A stretch of 64,000 nucleotides of DNA from Caballeronia sordidicola (GCF_002220365.1 NZ_MTHB01000123.1:62001-126000), one strand, 5' to 3'; shown: positions 9,098 to 18,226, counted from the stretch's first letter. Notes: generated by a model from the sequence alone, not told the origin. Translations and numbers: made by a program.

Positions 9098-9431
9098 CAT
9101 GCGCAAGCAACACAGGGTCAAGGTTCACCAAGCATGGTCGTTCCACGCGCCGCAACGTTATTCCCGGCTGACGTAACGGAATGGGGCGTCCGGGTCACTT
9201 TCTCGGCCGTTCCCGCCCGTCCGCCAGCTTGCGCTCGCGCAGCTTCGAGTATCCGCAACGCCAGCAAACTGCCGGCCGGCTGCCCGCTATAGGCAGGACA
9301 CTCGCCCAATCCAACCCTACCTGACGAAGGTGGCTTCCCAAAGACTCCAAGCACCACCCCATCCGGACGCGACAACGCAGATGCAGATGGAAGTAACACC
9401 ACTCATGACCAGTCAATTTGCGACCAATGAT
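9098..9431. other. Non-coding gap after the MFS remnant
   Basis: About 330 bases between the MFS remnant and the end of the phytochelatin-synthase-like gene. Short frames on both strands are compositional. No hairpin or repeat stood out; it may be decayed transporter DNA. Confidence 0.35.
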
Positions 9432-10235
9432 CTACCGTTTGCTGACAATCACCACGCCGCGCGAACGTCCGCTCACGGTGTCGACTGCTTGCGAGCCTGC
9501 GTACAACTGCGCGATCGGAACCCAAACGGCTGGATACTTGTAACGTGCGACATCGAGAACTAGCGCGCTATCGCTGGCGGCATCGAATGCAGCGAGTGGG
9601 GACCAGTGGCCGCCCCCTACTTCGCCGATCTCCAATCGCCTGAAGTTCAGCAGCGCGAAGCGGTCGCTGTGGCCAGTAGTGTCTCGAACCAAATCGCGAA
9701 ACTGCGCAAGCGTCAGGTCGGCAGAGTGGAACTTTTTCACATCGACCGGAAATTCGCTCAAGACCGCGCTGAGCTGATCGAGCGTCATGCCTTCCTTCGA
9801 TACCCGAGCTGCGTTAGCCACTTGCGGATCGACGCCGCGGAAGAAGTCTTCCTGTGAGAAGTAAGGAAAATCAGGGTATTGAGTAGACTCGGGACGGCTG
9901 ATTCCCAACGCATTCAACGCCATTACCGATGTCGCTACAGAGCAGTAAGCCTCGTTCCTCTGGGTTTCGAAATACTCCGATAGCAGCCAGTACGACTGGT
10001 TGTCGGCGGTGGACATCAGCCGCTGTTGTCCCGCAGGCTGCGTCAGCGTGATCAGGCTTGGCGGAACGCGCAAGGGCCCGTCAGCACGGTGCGTGGCGCT
10101 TGGCGCAGCAGCGTTACTCGCGATGGGCGGCAAGGGCGCGCAGGCGGCCAATGCAACGGCCAATGCAACGGCCAGCCACGTGGCGCGGCGCATGCGCCGC
10201 GGAGTGCAATGCAAGGAATACATCGACATGGGCAT
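9432..10235 (-). CDS. Phytochelatin synthase-like cysteine peptidase, exported lipoprotein
   Basis: A 267-residue protein with a signal peptide ending in a lipobox (LAAC, C32). The papain-fold phytochelatin synthase domain follows, with the triad visible: C98 in NEAYCSVATSVMALNAL, H210 in GGGHWSPLAAF and D228 in LDVARYKYPAVWV. Spacing matches plant enzymes well (18 residues from His to Asp). Plant enzymes join glutathione units into metal-binding phytochelatins; short bacterial forms mainly hydrolyse glutathione to gamma-Glu-Cys plus glycine. The envelope location is unusual for a thiol peptide enzyme. AAAGG precedes the ATG at 10235. No metal-resistance gene is adjacent. Confidence 0.9.
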   Translation of the reverse strand: MPMSMYSLHCTPRRMRRATWLAVALAVALAACAPLPPIASNAAAPSATHRADGPLRVPPSLITLTQPAGQQRLMSTADNQSYWLLSEYFETQRNEAYCSVATSVMALNALGISRPESTQYPDFPYFSQEDFFRGVDPQVANAARVSKEGMTLDQLSAVLSEFPVDVKKFHSADLTLAQFRDLVRDTTGHSDRFALLNFRRLEIGEVGGGHWSPLAAFDAASDSALVLDVARYKYPAVWVPIAQLYAGSQAVDTVSGRSRGVVIVSKR

Positions 10236-10584
10236 GGACCTTTTGAAGCGAGTGGTTTCCGGGTGCCTGCCGTCCGTCAGTGCGTATCACTGGCAAGCGA
10301 GCCTCAATTTTTTAACACGAAACAAATCGAACCGTGAAATCCGCCCGAATGGACGACGGTCGGCGCCGGCAAACCCAGTCGCGGCAAAAGACATTGCCGG
10401 CCCGACGATCAGCCATACTGAAGCGGCCTTGAGCACCGCCTGAAACGCATAGGCAAATACGGCGTCCGCGCGCATGGCCATTCCGCTCATACCGTCGCCC
10501 TGATTCGTGCATGCAGCCGACCAACTGCGTCGAGAGACGACAATACAGCACCCTCCTGCCAAGCGGGTTCTCCCTTCGCTGCGA
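10236..10584. other. Intergenic region, possibly with a small reading frame
   Basis: About 350 bases. A minus-strand frame from an ATG at 10490 to 10287 would encode 67 residues with a hydrophobic middle (AYAFQAVLKAASVWLIVGPA) and a basic tail. It has no recognised family and no strong ribosome site, so I do not call it a gene. The rest holds the promoter of the phytochelatin synthase-like gene. Confidence 0.35.
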
Positions 10585-11178
10585 TCAGTCAAACTTGGCC
10601 AGGTCCTGGAAAATAAGGTGGCCCCACGTGCAGCCCCGTGCCTGGACAAGCAGGCCGCCCTCGCCAATCTTCCCCAACTCGACCGGGGCGAAGCCAAGCC
10701 GGTCGACGAGGGTCGCCACCGATGCGCTAGCCGCGTCGTCGTCGCTGGAGATGAACACGACCCGCCGTCCCCCTTGGAGCGTTCTCGGCCCTTGCGCCAG
10801 GGTGCCCGCCGGCAGGTGGTTGAAGGCCTTCACCAACTTCGCTCCCGGGAAAGCCTTCGCGAGTGCAGCAGTCGAGGGCAGTCCGTCCAGCTCCTCCGGG
10901 GGGACGTCGAACGCGTTGGTTGCGTCGATCACGACCTTCCCCTGCCAGCTTTCGGCGACCCGCCCGATGTCCCGATGGGTGGCGAAGGGCACGGCCAGGA
11001 TGACGACGTCGGCCTTCACCGCATCCTCGATTCGCTGAGGGACAAGCGACGGACCGATCTTTGCCGCGAGCGCATCCAGCGGTCGCCTGCTTGCCACGCC
11101 TACTTCAATGCCCTCGCGGGCGAACGCCTGAGCAATGGCCGTCCCGATCTTGCCAAGCCCGATGATCGCGTAGTTCAT
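10585..11178 (-). CDS. NADPH-dependent F420 reductase-like NAD(P)-binding oxidoreductase
   Basis: A 197-residue single Rossmann-domain protein. GLGKIGTAIA at the N-terminus is the GxGxxG dinucleotide site; SRRP after the second strand suggests NADP preference. VVILAVPF, VVIDATN and KAFNHLPAGTL are typical of the F420-dependent NADP reductase family (COG2085), which in proteobacteria act as NADP oxidoreductases of unknown substrate. It starts 47 bases after the stop of the SDR gene at 11226 and probably belongs to the same operon, controlled by the divergent LysR gene. Confidence 0.88.
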   Translation of the reverse strand: MNYAIIGLGKIGTAIAQAFAREGIEVGVASRRPLDALAAKIGPSLVPQRIEDAVKADVVILAVPFATHRDIGRVAESWQGKVVIDATNAFDVPPEELDGLPSTAALAKAFPGAKLVKAFNHLPAGTLAQGPRTLQGGRRVVFISSDDDAASASVATLVDRLGFAPVELGKIGEGGLLVQARGCTWGHLIFQDLAKFD

Positions 11179-11225
11179 TTAGCTATCCTTTATATAGAAA
11201 AAATGTTGTCCTAGGCCCTCGGATC

Positions 11226-11966
11226 TCAAACCTGGCCAATGCCACCATCGGCCATCAGATCCGCACCCGTCACGTACGAACTCTGGCCGGACGCGAGGAA
11301 AAGCGCCGCGCTGGCCATCTCTTCAGCCCGAGCGAGTCGACCGAGAGGGATCATGCTCTGATACATATCTACTAGTTCCTCGCGTGTCCCCGACTGAGCG
11401 TCGAGAATCGGGGTGTCGGTCGCGCCAGGGCTCAACAAGTTGACGCGAATGCCGCGATCCTTGAATTCCGCAGCCCAGGTACGGGCATACGACCGTAATG
11501 CCGCCTTGGTCGCCGCGTAGGCGGTGTGGCCAGCAATGCCCATGACGTGCATGGCAGACGATACCAACACGATCGATCCACCGCCGGTCATCATCGGCAG
11601 CAACTTCTGCACGAGGAAAACAGGGCCGCGAGCCATGAGGTTGAATGCCTTGTCGAAATGCTCGGGCGTGATGGTGTCAATTGATGCCTGCTCCGTGAAA
11701 CCCGCGTTCGACACAATGATGTCGACGACACCCTTTTCTTCTTTAACCGTTGCTGCAACACGGTCAAGGTCATCGAGGTTTGAAGCATCGGCCTGGATGG
11801 TGGTGACGTTGCGTCCGATCAGTTTGGCGGCGGCGTCGAGCTGTGCTTGCCGACGGCCAAAGATAAAAACGTGAGCGCCTTCAGCGACAAACCGCTGGGC
11901 GATGGCTAAACCAATACCGGACGTAGCGCCGCTGATGACGGCGATCTTGCCTGCGAGAGTGGACAT
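11226..11966 (-). CDS. Short-chain dehydrogenase/reductase (SDR)
   Basis: A 246-residue classical SDR: cofactor motif SGATSGIGLAIA (TGxxxGIG type), NAG in IIVSNAGF, catalytic Ser in VLVSSAMHV and the Y-x-x-x-K pair in YAATK. The Arg after the second strand (FGRRQAQ) favours NADPH. The C-terminal YVTGADLMADGGIGQV is typical. Substrate unknown. It is the first gene of a minus-strand pair with the F420-type reductase and is divergent from a LysR gene, with a perfect palindrome in the shared upstream region. Confidence 0.92.
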   Translation of the reverse strand: MSTLAGKIAVISGATSGIGLAIAQRFVAEGAHVFIFGRRQAQLDAAAKLIGRNVTTIQADASNLDDLDRVAATVKEEKGVVDIIVSNAGFTEQASIDTITPEHFDKAFNLMARGPVFLVQKLLPMMTGGGSIVLVSSAMHVMGIAGHTAYAATKAALRSYARTWAAEFKDRGIRVNLLSPGATDTPILDAQSGTREELVDMYQSMIPLGRLARAEEMASAALFLASGQSSYVTGADLMADGGIGQV

Positions 11967-12043
11967 TGAAACCTACCTTTGGTGAATGACAGGAACAGCT
12001 TAATTGCTATCGACGAGAATGATAATTCGCATATTTTTCATAT

Positions 12044-12068
12044 GATTTATTCTTCAAAAGAATAAATC
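12044..12068. promoter_or_regulatory. Perfect 10-bp inverted repeat in the SDR/LysR divergent promoter
   Basis: GATTTATTCT and AGAATAAATC are exact reverse complements separated by TCAAA. The element lies in a markedly AT-rich patch, about 77 bases upstream of each of the two divergent start codons. This is the expected place for the binding site of the LysR protein at 12144, which would control both itself and the SDR operon. No U-run follows, so a terminator is unlikely. Confidence 0.6.
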
Positions 12069-12143
12069 GCGTAGTATTAAGTTGCGCTAAAAACACTGGG
12101 AATCACGCAATCTCGCGAATGGTTAATTCTGTGGAAGACGGCA

Positions 12144-13034
12144 ATGGATCGGTTTCACGAAATGAATGCCTTTATCGCTGTCGTCGAAGCGGGCGGTTTT
12201 TCCGCCGCAGCGCGCAGAACCGGCGATTCACAGTCCGCCGTCAGTAAGGCCGTCAGTGCGCTGGAGAGGCGCCTGGGCGTGATGCTGTTTAACCGAAGCA
12301 CGCGCAGCGTGACCCTGACAGATCAGGGGCAGCACTACTATGATCGGACAAAGCCGCTTGTCGAGGAGATGAATGAAGCCGACGGCGAACTGACAAGCAA
12401 TACACGCAATGTCTCAGGTCTGATCAGGATCGCCGCATCCTCCACTTTTGGCCGGCTTCACATTCTTCCGCTCATACCCGAGCTCTTATCACTCAATCCC
12501 GGCCTTCAGGTGGATCTTGTTCTTTCAGACTTCGTGCGAGATATGGTGGAAGATCGGATCGACCTGTCTATCCGGGTGGGCCCCGTCAACGAACCCGACG
12601 CGGTTGTCAGGCGCGTGGCTACCACCCCGCTTGTATGCGTCGGATCCCGTCGCTACTTCGAACAACACGGCGTACCAAAGACCCCCGCAGAGCTCGTTAA
12701 TCACAATTGCCTTTTATATGGTGGCCTGATGGAGTCAGCCAATTGGCCGTTTGTCGGGCCGGAAGGTCGATTCAGCGTGTCTGTTCGCGGAAATCTTTCG
12801 TCCAATAGCGTCGAAACTATCCGCGCTGGTGTACTGGCCGGTGTTGGAATCGGCCTGTTTGCCAAGGTCTCTCTTGCTGATGAGCTACTGCATCCGAATG
12901 TAATCACGATTCTCGAAGAGTTTATGAGCGACGTCAGAGACGTAAGCCTCATCTGGCCAAAACGTCGGTATGTACCGGCACGCGTGCGCCGCGTGACTGA
13001 CTTTTTTGCTACGGCATTCCCACAGCGTATATGA
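12144..13034 (+). CDS. LysR-family transcriptional regulator
   Basis: A 296-residue LysR protein of the large group that acts next to dehydrogenase genes. The helix-turn-helix covers residues 1-60 (FSAAARRTGDSQSAVSKAVS, LGVMLFNRSTRSVTLTDQG); the rest is a periplasmic-binding-like effector domain. GGAAG precedes the ATG. It is divergent from the SDR/F420-reductase pair, the likely targets. The effector is unknown. Confidence 0.93.
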   Translation: MDRFHEMNAFIAVVEAGGFSAAARRTGDSQSAVSKAVSALERRLGVMLFNRSTRSVTLTDQGQHYYDRTKPLVEEMNEADGELTSNTRNVSGLIRIAASSTFGRLHILPLIPELLSLNPGLQVDLVLSDFVRDMVEDRIDLSIRVGPVNEPDAVVRRVATTPLVCVGSRRYFEQHGVPKTPAELVNHNCLLYGGLMESANWPFVGPEGRFSVSVRGNLSSNSVETIRAGVLAGVGIGLFAKVSLADELLHPNVITILEEFMSDVRDVSLIWPKRRYVPARVRRVTDFFATAFPQRI

Positions 13035-13182
13035 GCAAACGGAATCATCGGCGCGCGGAGCGACATCTCTAATAAGCCGATCGCAATACGCCGCCACTGC
13101 TCTTTGGTAGCTATCGTTACGACAGATCGTTGCATCAACGTCCGCTTACGCGAAGCTCAATTCACTAACTGCCGGGGGCGAT

Positions 13183-13602
13183 ATGAAGGACAGGGCCACC
13201 GTTCTGTGTGTTCGAGACAACCGCATTCTCCTGGTTGCCAGGGAAAGGTCACGATGGGCGCTACCGGGCGGAAGAATTCGTCGTGGCGAAGCACCTCATG
13301 AAGCTGCGCTGCGTGAACTGGAAGAAGAAACCATGCTCGTCGCCAATGAGCTCATGTATCTCTTCCAATTTAGCGGCTTCAACACGCTGCACAACGTCTT
13401 CTTCGCTGACGTTGCGCAACATACGACCGCACAGCCAAGCAACGAAATTGCAAAGTGCGAGTGGTTTGCTCCCGTCAAAATAACGACGCTTTCCGCGAGT
13501 GTGCCAACTCGCGGAATCGTAGACCTTTTCTTCAAGCACATCGGCATTTTGGGACCCGACGACGGCCGGCCGTCGCAGATGGTGGACCGGGGTGCGCCAT
13601 GA
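13183..13602 (+). CDS. NUDIX hydrolase
   Basis: A 139-residue single-domain protein. The NUDIX box runs from the Gly of GGRIRRGE to RELEEE, fitting GX5EX7REUXEE, but the next position is Thr rather than Gly. RWALPGG before it is typical. NUDIX enzymes cleave nucleoside diphosphates linked to another group, using Mg2+ held by the box glutamates. The substrate cannot be told. It stands alone about 150 bases after the LysR gene on the same strand. Confidence 0.9.
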   Translation: MKDRATVLCVRDNRILLVARERSRWALPGGRIRRGEAPHEAALRELEEETMLVANELMYLFQFSGFNTLHNVFFADVAQHTTAQPSNEIAKCEWFAPVKITTLSASVPTRGIVDLFFKHIGILGPDDGRPSQMVDRGAP

Positions 13603-14020
13603 GCCACGCTTACCCGTTTCACGGATTCGACATTGCAGTCGCCGTTGAGACCGGCTTCAGCGGAAGGACATAGCCAAATACGCGTGAGTCGGCAGTTATC
13701 GCCGTGGCGTGGCCCGTGGCTCAGGACCGGTGGCGCATGCCCACGAAACCCAGACCCTGGGCTAAGGTCCCTGAGTTCGCGTTATAGGAGCCAATCGAGG
13801 CGTCCGCCGTGGTGATTTTGGCCGCCGTACTGAGCGACGTCCCGCTCGATTTTTGCCAGGCAGCCATGCCCTCATTGCCTTTCAGGCCCCACGCGGAGCC
13901 AGAAATATTACCGATGGAGAACTTGAACTCTGTACTTTGATTGGCCTCGCTTGCGCACGCAGCGCGAGGCACGTCAGACGTGACGTTACCGCAAGCGCGT
14001 GAACAACTTCATCCGCCACC
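13603..14020. other. Gap with a possible C-terminal gene remnant
   Basis: About 420 bases between the NUDIX and enoyl-CoA hydratase genes. It contains a minus-strand frame (13721-13972, described separately) whose amino acid make-up looks protein-like but lacks a good start. Nothing else was recognised. Confidence 0.35.
13721..13990 (-). pseudogene. Unrecognised gene remnant (C-terminal end)
   Basis: The minus frame ending at 13721 reads as a plausible secreted or beta-rich protein tail (TEFKFSIGNISGSAWGLKG, then SYNANSGTLAQGLGFVGM) rich in Gly, Ser, Ala and Thr. The frame stays open a little upstream of the first usable start but has no signal peptide or ribosome site. It is best read as the 3' end of a deleted gene. 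Family unknown; it could also be a chance frame. Confidence 0.3.
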
Positions 14021-14824
14021 TCACGTTTCGCGCCACTGCGGCGTGCGTTTCTGTATGAACGCCTCGGTTCCCTCAAGAGCTGCGTCGTCCAGCATGTTGC
14101 GCGCCATCGTGTCTCCGGCCAGTTGGTACGCTGTATCAATGCCCGCCTCCAGCTGCCGGTAGAAAAGATGCTTGCCAGCAGCGATCGCTACACGAGGCTT
14201 CGCGCTGATACTCGCCGCGAGCGCACGAATCGCATCGTCCAGTTTTTCGGGCGTGGCGACTCGGTTCACAAGGCCGCGCTCACACGCGGTTTGTGCATCG
14301 ATATAGTCGCCAGTCACAAGCATTTCGAATGCCGCCTTGCGAGACAGGTTGCGCGACAGCGGCACACTCGGCGTCGAGCAGAACAAGCCCAGGTTGACCC
14401 CGGAGACGGCGAAGCGTGCATCGCTTGCCGCAATCGCCAGGTCGCACATCGCGACCAGTTGGCAGCCCGCCGCAGTCGCCACTCCGTGCACGCGTGCGAT
14501 CACGGGTTGCGGCATGCGCTGGATGGTCAACATCATCTGCGAGCAGCGAGCAAACAGAGCCTGGTAGTACTCGAACGATGGTTCGGCGCGCATCTCTTTC
14601 AGATCGTGGCCCGCGCAAAACGCCCGGCCCGCGCCCGCAAGCACAACGACGCGCGCATCCGATGCAGCCACCTCGTCCAAGCTGCTTTGCAGCGCGTCGA
14701 TCAATGCTTCGGACAACGCGTTAAATGCGTCGGGCCGATTCATCGTTATCCGCACCGCGCCGGGCACTCCGTCGATATCGTGGCCGACGACCACCAGCGG
14801 GCCTGAGCTTGCACTTTCGTTCAT
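14021..14824 (-). CDS. Enoyl-CoA hydratase/isomerase family protein
   Basis: A 267-residue crotonase-fold protein. The oxyanion-hole segments AGAGRAFCAGHDLKEM and HGVATAAGCQLVAMCDLAIA are clear. The Asp-rich catalytic region has FAVSGVNLGLFCSTPSVPL, a pattern common in enoyl-CoA hydratase-like proteins that act outside normal fatty-acid oxidation. I chose the ATG at 14824 because GGAGG stands five bases upstream; another ATG at 14839 overlaps the previous stop as ATGA. It is translationally linked to the acyl-CoA synthetase, so its substrate is probably the acyl-CoA made by that enzyme. Confidence 0.9.
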   Translation of the reverse strand: MNESASSGPLVVVGHDIDGVPGAVRITMNRPDAFNALSEALIDALQSSLDEVAASDARVVVLAGAGRAFCAGHDLKEMRAEPSFEYYQALFARCSQMMLTIQRMPQPVIARVHGVATAAGCQLVAMCDLAIAASDARFAVSGVNLGLFCSTPSVPLSRNLSRKAAFEMLVTGDYIDAQTACERGLVNRVATPEKLDDAIRALAASISAKPRVAIAAGKHLFYRQLEAGIDTAYQLAGDTMARNMLDDAALEGTEAFIQKRTPQWRET

Positions 14825-14835
14825 GTTCGCCTCCG

Positions 14836-16479
14836 TCATACGTCGACGGCCGCGACCAACGCGGCGCGTTTCCGCAGTTCGAACTTCTGTACCTTGCCGG
14901 TCGATGTCTTCGGCAGCTCGCAAAACTCCACTGAGCGCGGCACCTTGAAACCGGCGAGATGGGCTTTGCAATGCGCAACCAATTCCGCGGCGCTCACCGT
15001 TGCGCCGACCTTTAACTCGACGAAAGCGCAAGGCGTCTCGCCCCAACGGAGGTCCGGTTTCGCAACGACGGCGGCCGCGAGTACCGCCGGATGGCGATAC
15101 AGCACATCTTCAATTTCGATGCTTGAAATATTCTCGCCGCCCGAAATGATGATGTCCTTGCTGCGGTCCTTGATCCGGGCATAACCGTCGGGATCAAGGA
15201 CCGCCAGGTCTCCGGTATGAAACCAGCCACCGCGAAACGCTTCCTGCGTGGCGGCCGGGTTCTTCAAGTAACCCTTCATCATGATGTTGCCGCGAAACAT
15301 GATCTCGCCGATGGTCTCTCCATCCGCCGGCACTTCCTGCATCGTCAGAGGATCGCGTACCGTCACAGCATCCTGCAAGTGATAGCGCACGCCCTGCCGC
15401 GCATTCAGGCTCGCGCGTTCACCTATGCCGAGCATGCTCCATTGAGCTTGCTTCGCACACACGGTCGCGGGGCCATAAACCTCAGTCAAACCGTACACAT
15501 GCGTCAGCTCGAAGCCGAGCCGCTCCATTCCTTCAATCATTGCCGCAGGCGGCGCGGCGCCGGCAACCATTGCGTGGACACGGTGCGTGATCCCGGCTTT
15601 CAGCTCCTCGGGAGCATTGACCAGCAGGTTCTGTACGATCGGCGCGCCGCAATAGTGCGTCACTCGCTCGCGGCGAATCAGATCGAAGATCGTTTTCGCG
15701 TCGACCTTGCGCAAGCATACATTGACGCCGGCCCGCGCAGCCACGGTCCAGGGAAAGCACCAGCCGTTGCAATGGAACAAGGGCAAAGTCCACAGGTACA
15801 CGGCGTGCTTCGGCATATCCCATTCCAGGATGTTGCTGACCGCGTTGGTGTACGCCCCGCGATGGTGATAGACGACGCCCTTCGGAGATCCGGTTGTCCC
15901 CGATGTGTAGTTGAGGCAGATCGCATTCCATTCATCCGATGGGGGTGCCCATTCGAATGCAGGATCGCCGCTCGCCAGCAGCGCTTCATAGTCGAGTTCA
16001 CCGATACGCTCGCCCGGTCCGGCATATTGCGAATCGTCGACGTCGATGACGAGAATCGGGTGATCCACATTCGCAATCGCCTCGCGCATCACAGCGGAGA
16101 ATTCGCGATCGACCAGCACCACTTTCGCTTCACCATGATTCAGCATGAACGCGAGCGTGTTTGCATCGAGTCGCGTGTTGAGCGTGTTGAGGACTGCGCC
16201 AATCATCGGGATACCGAAATGAGCTTCTATCATTTCGGGAATATTAGGCAGCATTGCAGCGACTGTATCGCCAATGCCAATGCCTCTGGCGCTCAACGCG
16301 GAGGCCAGACGCCGCGTACGCGCATAGGTCTGCGCCCAGTCACGTCGCACCGCGCCGTGCGAAATGGCGGGCAATGTTGGATACACCGACGCCGCGCGTT
16401 CGATGAAGGTCAAAGGTGTCAGGGCTGCAAAATTGGCAGCGGTTTTGCTCAATCCCTCTTCGTACATTTCGTTGCTCAT
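14836..16479 (-). CDS. Acyl-CoA synthetase (AMP-binding enzyme)
   Basis: A 547-residue ANL-superfamily ligase that activates a carboxylic acid with ATP and CoA. The P-loop-like motif is YTSGTTGSPKGVVYHHRG, the A5-type motif YGLTEVYGP, and the C-terminal catalytic Lys lies in PKTSTGKVQKFELR. Length and the PLFHCNGWCFPW stretch match the medium-chain or aryl acyl-CoA synthetase group. The start at 16479 (MSNEMYEEG) follows GGGAGAT; longer in-frame extension upstream is low-complexity. The stop overlaps the start of the enoyl-CoA hydratase gene, so the two form an activation-plus-hydration pair. Confidence 0.92.
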   Translation of the reverse strand: MSNEMYEEGLSKTAANFAALTPLTFIERAASVYPTLPAISHGAVRRDWAQTYARTRRLASALSARGIGIGDTVAAMLPNIPEMIEAHFGIPMIGAVLNTLNTRLDANTLAFMLNHGEAKVVLVDREFSAVMREAIANVDHPILVIDVDDSQYAGPGERIGELDYEALLASGDPAFEWAPPSDEWNAICLNYTSGTTGSPKGVVYHHRGAYTNAVSNILEWDMPKHAVYLWTLPLFHCNGWCFPWTVAARAGVNVCLRKVDAKTIFDLIRRERVTHYCGAPIVQNLLVNAPEELKAGITHRVHAMVAGAAPPAAMIEGMERLGFELTHVYGLTEVYGPATVCAKQAQWSMLGIGERASLNARQGVRYHLQDAVTVRDPLTMQEVPADGETIGEIMFRGNIMMKGYLKNPAATQEAFRGGWFHTGDLAVLDPDGYARIKDRSKDIIISGGENISSIEIEDVLYRHPAVLAAAVVAKPDLRWGETPCAFVELKVGATVSAAELVAHCKAHLAGFKVPRSVEFCELPKTSTGKVQKFELRKRAALVAAVDV

Positions 16480-16724
16480 TGCATCTCCCTTATCCCGTTC
16501 GGCGTTCGGTTTTTTTGCAGGACTGTTCGAATGGCGTGGTTTGCCCCACGCTTCACACTCGATATTACGCGCGATAGGTCGCGGTGGCGGCGTTATTGGT
16601 TGTGATTGCCGTAATCGCCGCATTTTGCGTGACGCCCATGCGCGTGGCAAGACAAGAGCGAAGGATGCATGCCTTCCGAGAGAATACAGGGGAGCGCAGC
16701 CGTGCGAACTTGCCCCTGAACGCC

Positions 16725-17861
16725 TCAAACCACCGGCTGATGCTCAAGGTGCGTGATTTCGTCTGCAACCCGTTGCGCCTCGATCCCGATTTCGCGCAAC
16801 ATGCCGGTCGCCGAGACGATAAACCCACAGTGATGCAGTCCGGATTTTTTGTCCCCACCGCTCGGCGGCTGCGGTTGCTCCGCATCAAGGATATCGCTCG
16901 GCGGCGCCAGGAAGAAGCCGCTTCGTGGGCGAAACCCCGTTGCAGCAACGATTGCGTCAAAGTCCCGCGCACGCCCGTCATCAAATGTCACGTCGGCCTC
17001 GCCCATCTCGCGGATGTCTCCGAGCACCTCAATGTGGCCCTCGCGGACCAGCTTGACTGTACCGACATCAATGAGCGGGATTCGAGTCCTCGTTTTGATT
17101 TGCGTAAAGGGACCCATCGGGAGCTTGCGGAAACCCAGCTTGGTGATGTCTCCGATGGTCAGCCGCACGAGTGGTGCAGCCAACGCGTCAGCGAACCGGG
17201 CAGGAAGGCGGTTCAACAGAATAGCGATAGCGAGTACGGGGACACCGAGGATCTCGCGAGGGACAATGTTCACCGGGCCGCGAACCGCCATTGCCACTCG
17301 CGCGCCGTGTTCGTGGAGATCGATCGCAATCTCTGCGCCACTGTTGCCCAGGCCGACGACCAGAACGCTTTGGCCGCGGAATGACTCGCCACTGCGGTAC
17401 TCGCTGCTGTGCAGGATGCGGCCGCGAAAACGCTCCTGGCCGCGCCACTGTGGCAGGTAGGGAACGGCGTTGTAGCCGGTGGCCACGACCACCTGTCGCG
17501 AATGATAGACGCCGGCTGTTGTAGTCGTCATCCATCCGGGGTTGCATGGCCGTACAGTCCTGACCTCTTCGTTGAAGTGCGGCGCCAGCTCGAAATACCG
17601 CGCATACAGTTCGAAATACTCAATCACCTGCTCGCGCGACGGATAACGCGGCGTCCCAGCGGGAAACGGAAGATAAGGCAGGGCTGAGCGGTCCCGGTCG
17701 GAATGAAGGTGCAGCCGGTCATAGTGACGGCGCCAGCTCGAACCGACCTCGGCCTCCCGGTCCACAATGATGCAGGATGCTCCTCGTTTCTTTAGACACG
17801 CAGCAACCGCGAGCCCTGCGGGCCCAGCGCCTATCACGAGCGTATCTAGCTGCTGTTCCAT
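16725..17861 (-). CDS. Flavin-containing monooxygenase (FMO/YUCCA-like)
   Basis: A 378-residue flavoprotein monooxygenase. FAD site GAGPAGLAVA near the N-terminus, NADPH site GLGNSGAEIA at about residue 185, and VVATGYN plus VAATGFRPR as linker motifs. The FMO fingerprint FxGxxxHSSxY appears as FRGRILHSSEY. Such enzymes oxidise soft nucleophiles or perform Baeyer-Villiger or decarboxylating oxidations. It starts the minus-strand group with the acyl-CoA synthetase and hydratase, but a 245-base gap before the synthetase suggests its own transcription or looser linkage. An in-frame GTG at 17873 is an alternative start. Confidence 0.9.
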   Translation of the reverse strand: MEQQLDTLVIGAGPAGLAVAACLKKRGASCIIVDREAEVGSSWRRHYDRLHLHSDRDRSALPYLPFPAGTPRYPSREQVIEYFELYARYFELAPHFNEEVRTVRPCNPGWMTTTTAGVYHSRQVVVATGYNAVPYLPQWRGQERFRGRILHSSEYRSGESFRGQSVLVVGLGNSGAEIAIDLHEHGARVAMAVRGPVNIVPREILGVPVLAIAILLNRLPARFADALAAPLVRLTIGDITKLGFRKLPMGPFTQIKTRTRIPLIDVGTVKLVREGHIEVLGDIREMGEADVTFDDGRARDFDAIVAATGFRPRSGFFLAPPSDILDAEQPQPPSGGDKKSGLHHCGFIVSATGMLREIGIEAQRVADEITHLEHQPVV

Positions 17862-18226
17862 CTGCGCCCTCACGCGCCCTGATGCTTGTTGATGTCGGCA
17901 GCCGTGCCGGGCGGCCGATTGCGTAACAGAGTGGTCGACTCAGGTTGAATCGATGCGTAGTCCATGTCGATATGTCCGCTTGCTACCACTTAGAGGTGTG
18001 CAGCGCGGAAAAATTCTCATCATAGGATTGTGTTCTCAATAGAAAATCCCGCCCAAGCCGAGTGCGCGGCCAAGCAGTCGCCAACGACTGACCAACCCGG
18101 TCGTTACATGTTAAATGGCAAGCCACTTCTGGACCATTTTCGGGTTACTCCGCATCATTCCAAATCCGCGCCGCGGGATCCTCGTGCGACCGCCAACGTG
18201 GTAGCAGCGGTCGACACGTGCTCCCC
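17862..18226. other. Intergenic region between FMO and alkene reductase genes
   Basis: About 365 bases: the promoter of the FMO gene on one side and the 3' flank of the alkene reductase on the other. No credible gene, hairpin or repeat was recognised. Confidence 0.35.

Noticed and set aside
10287..10490. Possible 67-residue hydrophobic protein on the minus strand
   Set aside because: No convincing ribosome site and no family; kept only as a remark in the intergenic entry.
12044..12068. Palindrome considered as a terminator
   Set aside because: It lies between divergent starts, not after a gene, and no U-run follows on either strand; an operator is the better reading.
15217..16605. Long plus-strand frame of 462 codons opposite the acyl-CoA synthetase
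   Set aside because: Antisense shadow of a well-supported ligase; composition biased to Arg, His and Gln, no start signal and no recognisable motif.
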